From Acidobacteriota bacterium (GTDB lineage Bacteria > Acidobacteriota > Terriglobia > Terriglobales > Acidobacteriaceae), in assembly GCA_021790995.1 (NCBI GenBank), contig JAJYFA010000020.1, positions 1 through 37,091 on the forward strand: 37,091 nucleotides of DNA. Reading direction: 5' to 3'. The notes below the pieces were generated by a model. That model had not been told where the DNA came from. It saw only the letters and a program-made list of their open reading frames with translations, and did not search any database. The translations under genes were made by a program, and so were the position numbers. Every line of letters starts with the position of its first letter. Position 1 is the first letter of the stretch. Positions 24,293 through 32,729 of this stretch are shown piece by piece.

Positions 24293-25660
24293 TCAGTCGC
24301 CTGATTCTGTCAGCATCCAGCCGTGGCGCGGGTTGAGAGCCAAGGAGGTGCGGCCGAAGGCAAAGGTGAGGATGAGATTGGCCGCGAAGACAAGAACGCC
24401 GGAAAGTTCCAACATACCTGAGATAGGCAGCACCTTCCACGCATAGGAGAGAATACCTTCGTAGGCGAGCGGCTCGGAGGAAACGCGGAGTGTGCAACCG
24501 ATCTGCAAGAGCAAGAGACTGGCAAGCATCAGCCGCGTGCTGAAGATGCGATAGATTCCGCCGAAGTGGGGAAGAATGCGCGGGCCGATGGCGAAGACCA
24601 TGGTCGCGGCAAAGCCAACCGTGAGCGCGTGGCGGGACGCGCCCCAGATGCCGCCATGTACATCGCGGAACGCGGCCCAGACGCCCAGTGCTCCGGCGAT
24701 TACGAGCCACAGATACGGGATGCGCGCAAAGACCGGGAAGCTTGCGTGGACGCCGATGGTTTTTGCTTTGGCATGAGGGCGATCGAGGAAGCGCAGAGCG
24801 AGTCCGCTGAGAACGGCTCCGGCCACGAGCAAGAGCGTGGCAATTTTCGTCAGTCCGGAGACGCCCGCGGTGACTCCCAGCACATCGAGAAGCAGTGTGG
24901 CGCTCAAGAGGCGTTCGTGCGGCCATTCGATTCCGAGGAAGGCCGGGAGCCACCGCGCCGAGAATCCCCAGACTACCGGAACCATAAATCCCCATGCGAG
25001 GAGGACAAGATATTTTTGATCGAGATCATGCGGGAATGCAGGCGAAACGCCAGTGATCGCCAGCCGCACGCACTCGACGAAGTTGAAGATTACAGTGGCA
25101 GCCAGTCCGGCCGTGCCCAGTAGAACAGAGATCATCCATAGCTCCATGCGCCGTTTCGTCTGCCTGCCAGTGGAGTCGCTGGGAAGTTTGTGCCGCGAGG
25201 CAGCGGCGAGGAAGAGCATTACGGCAATCAGTTCCAATGCCGCGGACAAGGGAACGGCCACGCGCCAGTGCCAATCGTAGATGTTCGCGATCCAGCGCAG
25301 CGCGACTGCCGGAACCCAGAGCGCAAAGCACAACAGTTGCCGGCGAGCTGCCATGCTGCTGCGCGCCGGTTGGGAATAAAACCCGATTCCGAGAATGAAG
25401 CTGCCGATCCATCCAAAGACCTGGGCGTGGCCGTGCCCCTGAATCCAGGCGGGCGAGATGGCGCCGAGTCCGTGGTGGGTGCTGATCGCCAATAGGTTCG
25501 AGAAACCCAGCACGGTTCCAGGCAACGCCATAAAGAAGACGCCGGCCAGAATCCATGCGCGCAGGATGAGGCTCTTGGTGTGTTCGAGTTCTGCGAGCGA
25601 GGGAGCGCGGTCGAGAGTTCCGGAGACTGTATTCGAAGCGGAATGTGCGATCGCTGTCAT
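24293..25660 (-). CDS. nnrS: NnrS-family polytopic membrane protein
   Basis: 455 aa with about 12 hydrophobic segments. The start (LILRAWILAGVFFMALPGTVLG), PAWIQGHGHAQVFGWIGSFILGIGFYSQP with conserved His residues, and HALTVGFAATMVFAIGPRILPHFGG match NnrS, a heme- and copper-containing inner-membrane protein. NnrS helps cells withstand nitric oxide, partly by keeping Fe-S proteins functional. ATG 25660 has GGAGG five bases upstream, lying within the last codons of the RIC gene, whose stop is two bases away, so the two are coupled. It converges with the Rrf2 regulator. Confidence 0.88.
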   Translation of the reverse strand: MTAIAHSASNTVSGTLDRAPSLAELEHTKSLILRAWILAGVFFMALPGTVLGFSNLLAISTHHGLGAISPAWIQGHGHAQVFGWIGSFILGIGFYSQPARSSMAARRQLLCFALWVPAVALRWIANIYDWHWRVAVPLSAALELIAVMLFLAAASRHKLPSDSTGRQTKRRMELWMISVLLGTAGLAATVIFNFVECVRLAITGVSPAFPHDLDQKYLVLLAWGFMVPVVWGFSARWLPAFLGIEWPHERLLSATLLLDVLGVTAGVSGLTKIATLLLVAGAVLSGLALRFLDRPHAKAKTIGVHASFPVFARIPYLWLVIAGALGVWAAFRDVHGGIWGASRHALTVGFAATMVFAIGPRILPHFGGIYRIFSTRLMLASLLLLQIGCTLRVSSEPLAYEGILSYAWKVLPISGMLELSGVLVFAANLILTFAFGRTSLALNPRHGWMLTESGD

Positions 25661-25662
25661 GG

Positions 25663-26394
25663 CTACCTCCGTTGTGCGAGTTTGGCTTCGAGCGCGAGGG
25701 CGCGCGGAAAGAGAAGATTGTTTTCAAGGTGTACATGCTGCCGCAGGTCGGCTTCAAAGGCGGCCAGGCTCGTATGGAGGGCGGTGTTCCGCGGGCAGGC
25801 CCATGCGGGCGGCTTGAACCCATTCGTGAGCCGGCGCAATTCGGAGACGATGCCTTCGGCGGTGTCATGCTCCCGCATCATCATGGCAACCGGCTGCGCG
25901 ACGGAACGGAAGCCGACGGAAGACCGCGGCGAACGATCTTCAGCAGCCTCTTCCAGATGGACGATGCAAGGGAAAAGCACCTGCTCTTCCTTTTCGAAAT
26001 GGGAGAACATCTCTGCCGAGAGCCGCTCGATCAGCTCTGCCACGGACTTGAATTGCGGGGCCTGCTCGCTGTGTTCGCCGGCGATGCGAAGCGATATTTC
26101 GGCGAAGCGCGGCAGCTCCTGGCGAACCGTCTGGTGATGCGTGCGGACGATGTGCTGGATCAGGCGGGTCAGCGAATATCTTTCGAGATCGGGCGCCGTC
26201 GCGCCCCTGGCCTGCGATTCGGCGTCGGCAAGCTTCTCAAGAACCTGGTCGACGGACAACTGCAGCTCCGCGCAAACACGATCGAGGCGGCTATCGGCGT
26301 GCGAACAAACGTCGATACCGAAACGCTCGAAGACCGCGACGGCAGACGGCACAGCGGCAACAATCTCATGAATGGACTGGGTTGCGGTGGGCAT
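25663..26394 (-). CDS. ric: RIC/ScdA/YtfE-type di-iron iron-sulfur-cluster repair protein
   Basis: 243 aa. Residues ~1-60 are the ScdA N-terminal domain (SIHEIVAAVPSAVAVFERFGIDVCSHADSRLDRVC). The rest is a hemerythrin-like bundle with His/Glu ligands in VRTHHQTVRQELP, HFEKEEQVLFP, MMREHDTAEGIV and HVHLENNLLFP. The family repairs Fe-S clusters damaged by NO or peroxide. The usual Cys-Cys pair of the N-domain is Cys-Ser here. ATG 26394 has GGTGGAG seven bases upstream. It sits between crp/fnr (77 nt away) and nnrS (two bases away), probably one transcript. Confidence 0.9.
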   Translation of the reverse strand: MPTATQSIHEIVAAVPSAVAVFERFGIDVCSHADSRLDRVCAELQLSVDQVLEKLADAESQARGATAPDLERYSLTRLIQHIVRTHHQTVRQELPRFAEISLRIAGEHSEQAPQFKSVAELIERLSAEMFSHFEKEEQVLFPCIVHLEEAAEDRSPRSSVGFRSVAQPVAMMMREHDTAEGIVSELRRLTNGFKPPAWACPRNTALHTSLAAFEADLRQHVHLENNLLFPRALALEAKLAQRR

Positions 26395-26471
26395 TTTCAC
26401 ACTCCACCTTCTACGGTAGAAATCGCCGGACAGAACCACAGCGACTTTGGTCACTCCCGCGAATTTTTGCG

Positions 26472-27170
26472 TCAGGATTCAAGCAGGGCGATCAAGCCTC
26501 TCAGGTCGCGAATGACGATCAGGCGCGCATCGACATCGAGAAGGCCCTCGGCCTGAAGACGCATGAGGTTCCGCGAAATCAACTCACGCACGGTCCCCAG
26601 TTGATTGGCCAGTTCCTGGTGGGTCGCGGGCAGGTGAACCTCGATGCCGCGCTCTGTCATTTTGCCCTCGTTCTGCGCAATTTTCACCAGCAGGGCGATG
26701 AGCCTCTGGCGGATCGTGGTGAACGACAGTTCTTCGATGATGCCAACCAGCCGCCGCAAGCGCCCGCCGACAACGGAAAGCATCTTGAGCGCAACCTCGG
26801 GATGTTCGATGCAGTAGGCGTTGAAATCGCGACGGGAGATGAAGGCGATTTCAGTGTCTTCGATGGCCACGCCCGAGGCCGGGTAGGGACCGCCATCAAA
26901 GACGGGTAGTTCAGCGACGGACTCGCCTGGGACATTCACGGCAAGCACCTGTTCGCGGCCATTCACCGAAGTCTTGAAGATGCGGACCGTGCCCCTGGCG
27001 ATGATGTTGAGGCCGTTACATGGCTCGCCCTCGGAGAACAGCAACTCGCCAGCGCTGAACAGCTTGCGTACGGTGCGAGCGGCGAGAGTCTGCAGCTCCT
27101 CGCGCGAAAGACTCGACAACAGTGCGGTCTTTTCGAGAACAGCGGCCAGATCGGTGCGGGGTATTGTCAC
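26472..27170 (-). CDS. Crp/Fnr-family transcriptional regulator
   Basis: 232 aa. N-terminal cyclic-nucleotide-binding-type beta-roll (LLFSEGEPCNGLNIIARGTVRIFK, VLAVNVPGESVAELPVFDGGPYPAS), dimer helix, and a C-terminal winged helix with recognition helix THQELANQLGTVRELISRNLMRL. The E-x-x-S-R triad resembles FNR/DNR proteins, which read TTGAT-N4-ATCAA-type sites. The N-terminal Fe-S Cys set of true FNR is absent, so it is more likely a DNR-like or cAMP-type protein sensing NO or a heme signal. It is the first gene of the crp-ric-nnrS run. I found no clear TTGAT-N4-ATCAA site by eye. Confidence 0.88.
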   Translation of the reverse strand: MTIPRTDLAAVLEKTALLSSLSREELQTLAARTVRKLFSAGELLFSEGEPCNGLNIIARGTVRIFKTSVNGREQVLAVNVPGESVAELPVFDGGPYPASGVAIEDTEIAFISRRDFNAYCIEHPEVALKMLSVVGGRLRRLVGIIEELSFTTIRQRLIALLVKIAQNEGKMTERGIEVHLPATHQELANQLGTVRELISRNLMRLQAEGLLDVDARLIVIRDLRGLIALLES

Positions 27171-27298
27171 GGGGAAATTTTACAGGAGCGGATCATCATT
27201 GAAAAATTCAGGAGGAAAAGCGAAAGTGGCGAGAGGGAATTCAACTGGGCCATTGACTGCTGCAGAAGAATTGCCCTCAGCGAAAAGAGCGGGCACAG

Positions 27299-27341
27299 AT
27301 CCTTCGGTCCAGCCCCGCTCACGCGGGCTGGATCGAAGGAT
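27299..27341. terminator. Long GC-rich hairpin downstream of glgP
   Basis: ATCCTTCG-g-TCCAGCCC pairs with GGGCTGGATCGAAGGAT over ~17 bp around a short loop, 57 nt beyond the glgP stop on the minus strand. There is no strong T-run, so it may be a factor-dependent terminator or a dispersed hairpin element; related sequence occurs near 20005 and 31700. Confidence 0.55.
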
Positions 27342-27397
27342 GACAGTGCTCTGTTCTTTCTGCCGATATCGATAGAAGAGCTACTGCGCTCCCTGGC

Positions 27398-29911
27398 TCA
27401 TCGATACCAGAGGATCTGAGAAGCCTCGAGCGGAACGAATGCCTCCGCATGGTAAGGAATCACTCTGGGAGTGAAATCGCCGGCTGGCCGATCGGCAGGC
27501 AGCGTTGCCGAATAGCGCCAGGTGTTTTCACCGCAGAGCGATTCTTCCCGGACCATCGCATAACGGATGGGATCGCCGCCATTGGTCGATTCGGCATAGA
27601 GCTCCACCTGGATCGCATCGGGGTTCAGTTCGTCGAGATGGACGTGCACCTGAAAGTGGTGCTCGTTCTCATCGGTCTCCACCCGCAGCGCCGTGAATCG
27701 TAACCTGGACCAGTGATCGGCGAGCTGGCGGCGCCATTCGAGCAGGCTCGCAGCGGTTGGTTTGCCGTTGAAGCTTCGCCGGCGGTACGCCTGCGCCAGG
27801 GGAACATAGTATTTTGCGGTGTACTCCTGCACACAGCGCGTGGCTGAAAACCGCAACGTCAGACGAGCCATGCTTTCGCGCATGCGGTTGATCCACGCGG
27901 CAGGCACGCCGTGCTCGTCGCGGTTGTAGAACTCGGGGATAACCTCCTGCTCAAGCAGCGTGTAAAGCTGCTCGGCTTCCGCGGCGTCCCAGGCGGGATC
28001 GTCGCCGTGCTCGCGTCCGTCGCCGAGCGCCCAGCCGACCTCCGGCGTATAAGCCTCGGCCCACCAGCCATCCAGTTCAGAGAGATTCAGGCCACCATTG
28101 ACCAGAACCTTCATGCCGCTGGTGCCACACGCCTCCCACGGACGGCGCGGTGTGTTCAGCCACACGTCGACGCCCTGCACCAGGTGTTCCGTCAGGCGCA
28201 TGTCATAGTCACTCAGGAAAACCACCTGTGAGCGGGCCGGAGTGTTGCGGATAAATTCAATCCACTGGCGGATCATCTCCTGGCCCTGGCTATCTTGCGG
28301 ATGAGCCTTGCCGGCGATCACGAGCTGCACGGGGCGGTCCTGGCTGGTAAGGATCGCCAGCAGGCGTTCCGGATTGTGCAGCAGGAGATTGGGCCGCTTG
28401 TAGGTGGCAAAGCGGCGCGCGAATCCGAGAGTGAGCGTATCGGGGTCGAAGATCTTCGAAACTGCTTCCACTTCCTCGGATGAAGCGCCATGCCCCGCGT
28501 ATTGGCGGGCCAATCTCGCGCGAATGTATTCGACAAAGAGTCTTCGCGAGGTTGCGCGCATCTGCCAGAGCCGCGCGTCGGGCACGCGGCGAATGTTTTC
28601 TTCGATTCCCTTCAAGTCGCATTCCCAACGCGTATTCCCGCAGGTCTCGTGCCACAGGTCGTCGGCCTCCGCCGAGTCCCAGATCGGCACGTGCACACCG
28701 TTGGTGACAGAGCCAATCGGCACTTCGGCCTCTGGCCATCGCGGAAAGATCTCCTGAAAGATCTGGCGGCTGACCTTGCCATGCAAACGGCTGACGCCGT
28801 TCACAGCGCCGCTGCCGCGCATCGCCAGCAGCGCCATGCTGAAGGGCTCGCTTGCGTCCCTGGGATTCTTGCGGCCCAGGGCGAGAAGATCCTGCATGGA
28901 AATGTGCAATACATCCTGAACATAGCGCCGGAAGTGCCGTTCGACGAGCTCCGGCGCAAAGCGATCGAAGCCGGCAGCCACCGGTGTATGGGTAGTGAAG
29001 AGGTTGCCGGCGCGGGTGACAGCTAGCGCCTCGTCGAATGACATCTGCGACTCTTCCATGGCATCCCGAGCTCGCTCAAGCACCGCAAAGGCCGCGTGCC
29101 CCTCATTGAGATGGCAGACCTCGGGCCGGATGCCGAGCGCGCTCAAGAGCCGCCATCCGCCGATGCCGAGTACGAGTTCCTGACTCATGCGAAGTTCCGG
29201 GCCACCTCCATAAAGTTCGCTGGCAATGCCGCGGTACTCGGGCAGGTTCGCCAGATCGTTGGTGTCGAGCAGATAGAGCCTCGCCCGCCCCGCATCCACC
29301 TGCCAGGCGCGAATCCACAACCGGAATCCAGGCAGTTGCAGAGCGATTCTGAGCCATTCGCCATTGGCTTGCCGAACCGGCCGGATGGGGAGTTGCCCAG
29401 GATCGTTGAACGGATAGAGCGCGTGCTGCCTGCCCTCCGCATCGATGCGCTGCCGAAAATAGCCCACTTGATAAAGCAAGCCAACGCCCACCACCGGAAC
29501 GCCGAGATCGCTGGCGGCCTTCAGTTGATCACCGGCTACGTTGCCCAGACCACCGGAGTAAATGGGCAGGGCGTCGTTCAGCATGTATTCCATGCTGAAA
29601 TACGCCACATTCGCAAACGGAGGCTCGCTATACGCCTGCTCAAACCAGCTTTGGGCCTGCTGGCGGCGGCGTCTTCTCTGGATTACTTCTTCAAGCTTTT
29701 CCTGGAATCGAGCGTCAGCCGCCAGGGATTGCATCCTTTCCCGGGAGACGGTTTGCAGCATGGCCCAGGGATTCCGCGTCAGTTCCCAAAGCTCCGGGTC
29801 GAGCTGATTCCAAAGGTCGTCTGCGGCGTGATTCCACGACCAGCGCATGTCGAGCGCTATCTCTGTCAAGGCATCAACTACGGAGTGACGAGTTGAGGGA
29901 TCTGCTTCCAT
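27398..29911 (-). CDS. glgP: Alpha-glucan phosphorylase (GT35)
   Basis: 837 aa. The N-terminal ~100 residues (DALTEIALDMRWSWNHAADDLW) are the DUF3417-type lead of the short alpha-glucan phosphorylases. The body has AYFSMEYMLNDALPIYSGGLGNVAGD, CHLNEGHAAFAVLERA, FTTHTPVAAGFDRF, VTNGVHVPIW and the pyridoxal-phosphate site EACGTSGMKVLVNGGLNLSELDGWW, with Lys of GTSGMK carrying the cofactor. It cleaves glycogen or maltodextrin with phosphate to give glucose-1-phosphate in the cytoplasm. ATG 29911 has GGAG five to eight bases upstream; a TTG at 29923 is less likely. It stands alone, not in a glycogen operon. Confidence 0.95.
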   Translation of the reverse strand: MEADPSTRHSVVDALTEIALDMRWSWNHAADDLWNQLDPELWELTRNPWAMLQTVSRERMQSLAADARFQEKLEEVIQRRRRRQQAQSWFEQAYSEPPFANVAYFSMEYMLNDALPIYSGGLGNVAGDQLKAASDLGVPVVGVGLLYQVGYFRQRIDAEGRQHALYPFNDPGQLPIRPVRQANGEWLRIALQLPGFRLWIRAWQVDAGRARLYLLDTNDLANLPEYRGIASELYGGGPELRMSQELVLGIGGWRLLSALGIRPEVCHLNEGHAAFAVLERARDAMEESQMSFDEALAVTRAGNLFTTHTPVAAGFDRFAPELVERHFRRYVQDVLHISMQDLLALGRKNPRDASEPFSMALLAMRGSGAVNGVSRLHGKVSRQIFQEIFPRWPEAEVPIGSVTNGVHVPIWDSAEADDLWHETCGNTRWECDLKGIEENIRRVPDARLWQMRATSRRLFVEYIRARLARQYAGHGASSEEVEAVSKIFDPDTLTLGFARRFATYKRPNLLLHNPERLLAILTSQDRPVQLVIAGKAHPQDSQGQEMIRQWIEFIRNTPARSQVVFLSDYDMRLTEHLVQGVDVWLNTPRRPWEACGTSGMKVLVNGGLNLSELDGWWAEAYTPEVGWALGDGREHGDDPAWDAAEAEQLYTLLEQEVIPEFYNRDEHGVPAAWINRMRESMARLTLRFSATRCVQEYTAKYYVPLAQAYRRRSFNGKPTAASLLEWRRQLADHWSRLRFTALRVETDENEHHFQVHVHLDELNPDAIQVELYAESTNGGDPIRYAMVREESLCGENTWRYSATLPADRPAGDFTPRVIPYHAEAFVPLEASQILWYR

Positions 29912-30291
29912 GGAAAGCTCCAATCGCCCAGAAATGATTCATCTTCTTTGAGTGATGGAATTCGCAAGAGTGTGGTTGCTTGTGGAATAAGTATTTTTCT
30001 CGCCGCGGCCTGGCACGGCGAGAATAAGCAACCCCAATCGATGGATTCTTATCTAAAGGAAAGCAGTGATGCTGGCAAAGAGTCGTCGCGCTTGATGCTT
30101 GGTGGGCCGGAGATAACGGCGGTCGACTCGATTCCTGACCGCATGAGTTGATTCCCTCGGCTTTCTGGTTCCCATGTCACCAAATTTGGACTTGGCCCCC
30201 TGTGATTCAAAAGCCATTCAATCAGGGGACTGGCGTAGTTCGCTAGAAACGCCGAGCGATCTTTGCGTATCTTTCCTCTGCGCAGCCGGCT
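29912..30291. other. Intergenic region between the porin and glgP
   Basis: No supported gene in 380 nt. A 67-codon frame on the plus strand at 29948 has no Shine-Dalgarno or recognisable motif. It presumably holds the glgP promoter, which I could not define by eye. Confidence 0.4.
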
Positions 30292-31605
30292 CTAAAGTCC
30301 CAGTTGAAGACGTGCTGTTCCCATATTTTCGGTATGGAGCGGCGAAAAATTTCCCTGGGGCGCGCTGAATGTAGAATGCTCGTAGGCCAATTGAAGTTTT
30401 ACGTGGCGATTGATGCACCAGTTCAGGCCTACCGCGGATTCGCGGGAATCCTGGGCCGAGCGAGCTGGAGAGGCAAAGGTCGGGAATGATCCGGGGTCGA
30501 GATGAATTTCACTGTGCCGCGCCGCGAGTTCCCAGGCGCCCCAGCGACGAATTCCGGTGCACGGCTGCTGTTCACGCCACGGCTGAACCCCGGCGAATTG
30601 ATTCTTTTCTCCCGTGAGAAAGTACGACCCCGCAATCTCCCACGCGTTATGAGTAAGGTAGCGGTGTGCATCGACACTCTGGACGCTCTCGCCTGAGATG
30701 ACGTACTCGGCGAGGATTCCGAGCGGTCCATAGTAGTAGTGCGCCTGCGGCGAGACGCGCCGTCGCGCGCCCCAGGCAACGACACCAGGCGCGTAGGCAA
30801 AGAAGGTTTTTTGCCCGACGCTGTTAAAGTTTGGTGGCGCATTGTGAGCGTGGCCCACGGAAACGGCGGCGCCGATGCTCAGCGCGCGGGCCAGATCGCT
30901 GTGTGTATCCGTCAGGGGCTTAAAGGCGACACGCACCACGCCCTCTTTCGTGCCCTTCCATGCGAAGTTGGCGTTTGACCCGTCCTCGGTCCCGCTGAAG
31001 TAGCCTGCGTCGTAGGTAAATTCATTTCTCGACAACGAGCCTTCCAACTGTACGCCCAGATCCCGGACGGGAACCAGATCGGAGGCCAGGGACCGCTCGA
31101 CAAAATTCAAGTCCCGATCGGAGCGAAGGATCTCGAGTCCAATCGGCGTCTTGAATTTCCCCGCTTGCAGCGTGATGTCGCGGTCGAATTTCCATTCGGC
31201 ATAGACTTCCTGAGTCACGACCTGGTTCTCGCCGAAATCGGGCATCAGGCGAAAAGACAACCGCCTTGCAATATTACCCTCCACCATTGGACGGATGCGG
31301 CGGAAACGAAGGTCGTTTTGCTGGAGATCCTCGAAATTGGCCACGAAGAAGCGGCCGTCCGCCTGCAAGTAGCCGTGAACTCTCACGCTGCTCGATGCGT
31401 CGCGGTTGGAGATCAACAGGCCATCCCGATCGAAAGAGATGAGACGATGTGCCGGGTTCGCGCCGGGCGTCGCCGCGGCGGTGGCGGCAATCTCTTCCGT
31501 TGCCTTCGGTTCAGAGTTCCTTTGACAGTTGATTGTCTGCGAAGCCAGACCGTACAAGATCAATACCATGAACGGCAGCTTACAGCGGACGCAGCGAAAA
31601 AACAT
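30292..31605 (-). CDS. OprO/OprP-like outer-membrane porin
   Basis: 437 aa. A signal-like start MFFRCVRCKLPFMVLILYGLASQ is followed by ISFDRDGLLISNRDASSSVRVHGYLQADGRFF, LRFRRIRPMVEGNIARRLSFRLMPDFGENQV, YAEWKFDRDITLQAGKFKTPIGLE and barrel strands to LQLGL. These match phosphate-selective porin O/P-type channels. The family forms trimeric 16-strand barrels often used for anions such as phosphate or pyrophosphate; the actual solute is unknown. ATG 31605 has GGAGGAAGG just upstream; the longer upstream frame crosses a repeat element and is rejected. It follows the sulfite-exporter-type operon by ~200 nt. Confidence 0.88.
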   Translation of the reverse strand: MFFRCVRCKLPFMVLILYGLASQTINCQRNSEPKATEEIAATAAATPGANPAHRLISFDRDGLLISNRDASSSVRVHGYLQADGRFFVANFEDLQQNDLRFRRIRPMVEGNIARRLSFRLMPDFGENQVVTQEVYAEWKFDRDITLQAGKFKTPIGLEILRSDRDLNFVERSLASDLVPVRDLGVQLEGSLSRNEFTYDAGYFSGTEDGSNANFAWKGTKEGVVRVAFKPLTDTHSDLARALSIGAAVSVGHAHNAPPNFNSVGQKTFFAYAPGVVAWGARRRVSPQAHYYYGPLGILAEYVISGESVQSVDAHRYLTHNAWEIAGSYFLTGEKNQFAGVQPWREQQPCTGIRRWGAWELAARHSEIHLDPGSFPTFASPARSAQDSRESAVGLNWCINRHVKLQLAYEHSTFSAPQGNFSPLHTENMGTARLQLGL

Positions 31606-31699
31606 CCCTTCCTCCCATGAAATCAACTTGCAAAATCCATGTGCAAAGGTCTTTGCAAGCTCTGAACAAGTGTGCGGTAACGGGAGTTCGTTGAAAGAC

Positions 31700-31760
31700 A
31701 GCCACGGATCCTTCGACTCCCTCCCTTCGCTTTGCTCCGGGGCGCCGCTCAGGATGACAG
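31700..31760. repeat. Dispersed intergenic repeat upstream of the porin
   Basis: CCACGGATCCTTCGACTCCC at 31700 continues to AGGATGACAGGG near 31760. The first half recurs at ~20005-20030, and the ATCCTTCG...GGATGACAG frame is shared with the hairpin at 27299-27347. Such mobile-like intergenic hairpins are common in acidobacterial genomes. Confidence 0.5.
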
Positions 31761-31802
31761 GGCCAGGGAATTTTGCAAGTTGCTCCCGATCGCAAGTTTT
31801 GG

Positions 31803-32726
31803 CTACGCTCTTTTCGTCTCCGGTTTGCGCCGGCGCCGCAGGCTGGATGTAATCAGATCGGTGAGGAAGCCTGCCAGGACCGAGACCAGCACGGCAACGG
31901 CTCCATACTCCCACGGCTTGGCCGAGGCCATTTTCGCCATGTACTCCGGAAAGCCAACCTCCTCGACATGGAGCAAGGTCGCGGACTGGGCGACGACTCG
32001 GCGGTCGCGGCAGGCATACACCGTGACGCGGTACCTGCCGGGCGCGATGTTCTTCGGCCATTCGAACTCCAGCGCATAATTAGTTCCAGCGTTGGCTGCA
32101 GCGATGTGGACCGAGCCGGGATGCTCCTCGTATCTTCCATCGTGCTCTTTGAGCTTGAGGAAATCGGAGATCAGAACGGCAGCATACAGCGAATCCGGCA
32201 CTGTGTCGTCGACACCGCTCATCTTCATTCGGTCCATGGAATCGCACTTGCAGTGGCAGAGGATCCGGCAGCGGCAGACGATTGCGGCTTCGTCGAGCTG
32301 ATATTTTTGTACTTCCTCGCGATCGAGCAACGAGCCAAGCGCAGCGGAACTGAAGCGCAAAAACACCGAAGGCGCGCTCTGGACGTGAATCTTGTCAACC
32401 GTGAGCCAGATGGGGCCGACACGCCCTTTTCGATCGAAGATTTCGTCTCGCTCGGTACCTTCGATCGTCACCACTACGCCGGACATTGCCGGCGCGGTCC
32501 CTTCGATGCGGACGTGGGCGCCGTCGTAGAATGTGCCCATCGCGATCATTTCGGGAACCAGCCGCGGCGTGGGCATCTGCGCCGGCGGCAGCGATGCCGC
32601 GCCTGGCGCAATGCGCAGGGGTGCGGCGCCGGCAGTGAAGGCTCCGGCCATGAGAAGAGCCAGCACCGCCCACCGTTCGCGGCGTCCCGCGCGAGCTCTA
32701 CATTTCGGGATACTGGTCACTTCCAT
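31803..32726 (-). CDS. TIGR02186-like single-pass membrane protein with inserted Cys cluster
   Basis: 307 aa. Signal/TM near the start (WAVLALLMAGAFTAGAAP), a beta-rich outer domain with IAMGTFYDGAHVRIEGTAPA and WLTVDKIHVQSAPSVF, then NIAPGRYRVTVYACRD, and a C-terminal TM (YGAVAVLVSVLAGFLTDLI) with a basic tail. This matches the Alph_Pro_TM/TIGR02186 family, often beside TauE/SafE exporters; function unknown. Odd: CRCRILCHCKCD (five Cys, one His) sits mid-protein, unlike the family as I know it, suggesting metal or thiol chemistry. It starts three bases after the TauE/SafE stop, so it is translationally linked. Confidence 0.82.
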   Translation of the reverse strand: MEVTSIPKCRARAGRRERWAVLALLMAGAFTAGAAPLRIAPGAASLPPAQMPTPRLVPEMIAMGTFYDGAHVRIEGTAPAMSGVVVTIEGTERDEIFDRKGRVGPIWLTVDKIHVQSAPSVFLRFSSAALGSLLDREEVQKYQLDEAAIVCRCRILCHCKCDSMDRMKMSGVDDTVPDSLYAAVLISDFLKLKEHDGRYEEHPGSVHIAAANAGTNYALEFEWPKNIAPGRYRVTVYACRDRRVVAQSATLLHVEEVGFPEYMAKMASAKPWEYGAVAVLVSVLAGFLTDLITSSLRRRRKPETKRA

Positions 32727-32729
32727 GCA

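Noticed and set aside
24150..24995. 281-aa minus-strand frame over nnrS
   Set aside because: It is an out-of-frame shadow of nnrS with Arg/His/Pro-rich composition.
31606..32061. Extra 152 residues before the porin
   Set aside because: The frame crosses a dispersed repeat and overlaps the TIGR02186-like gene; ATG 31605 has a strong Shine-Dalgarno and begins a signal peptide.
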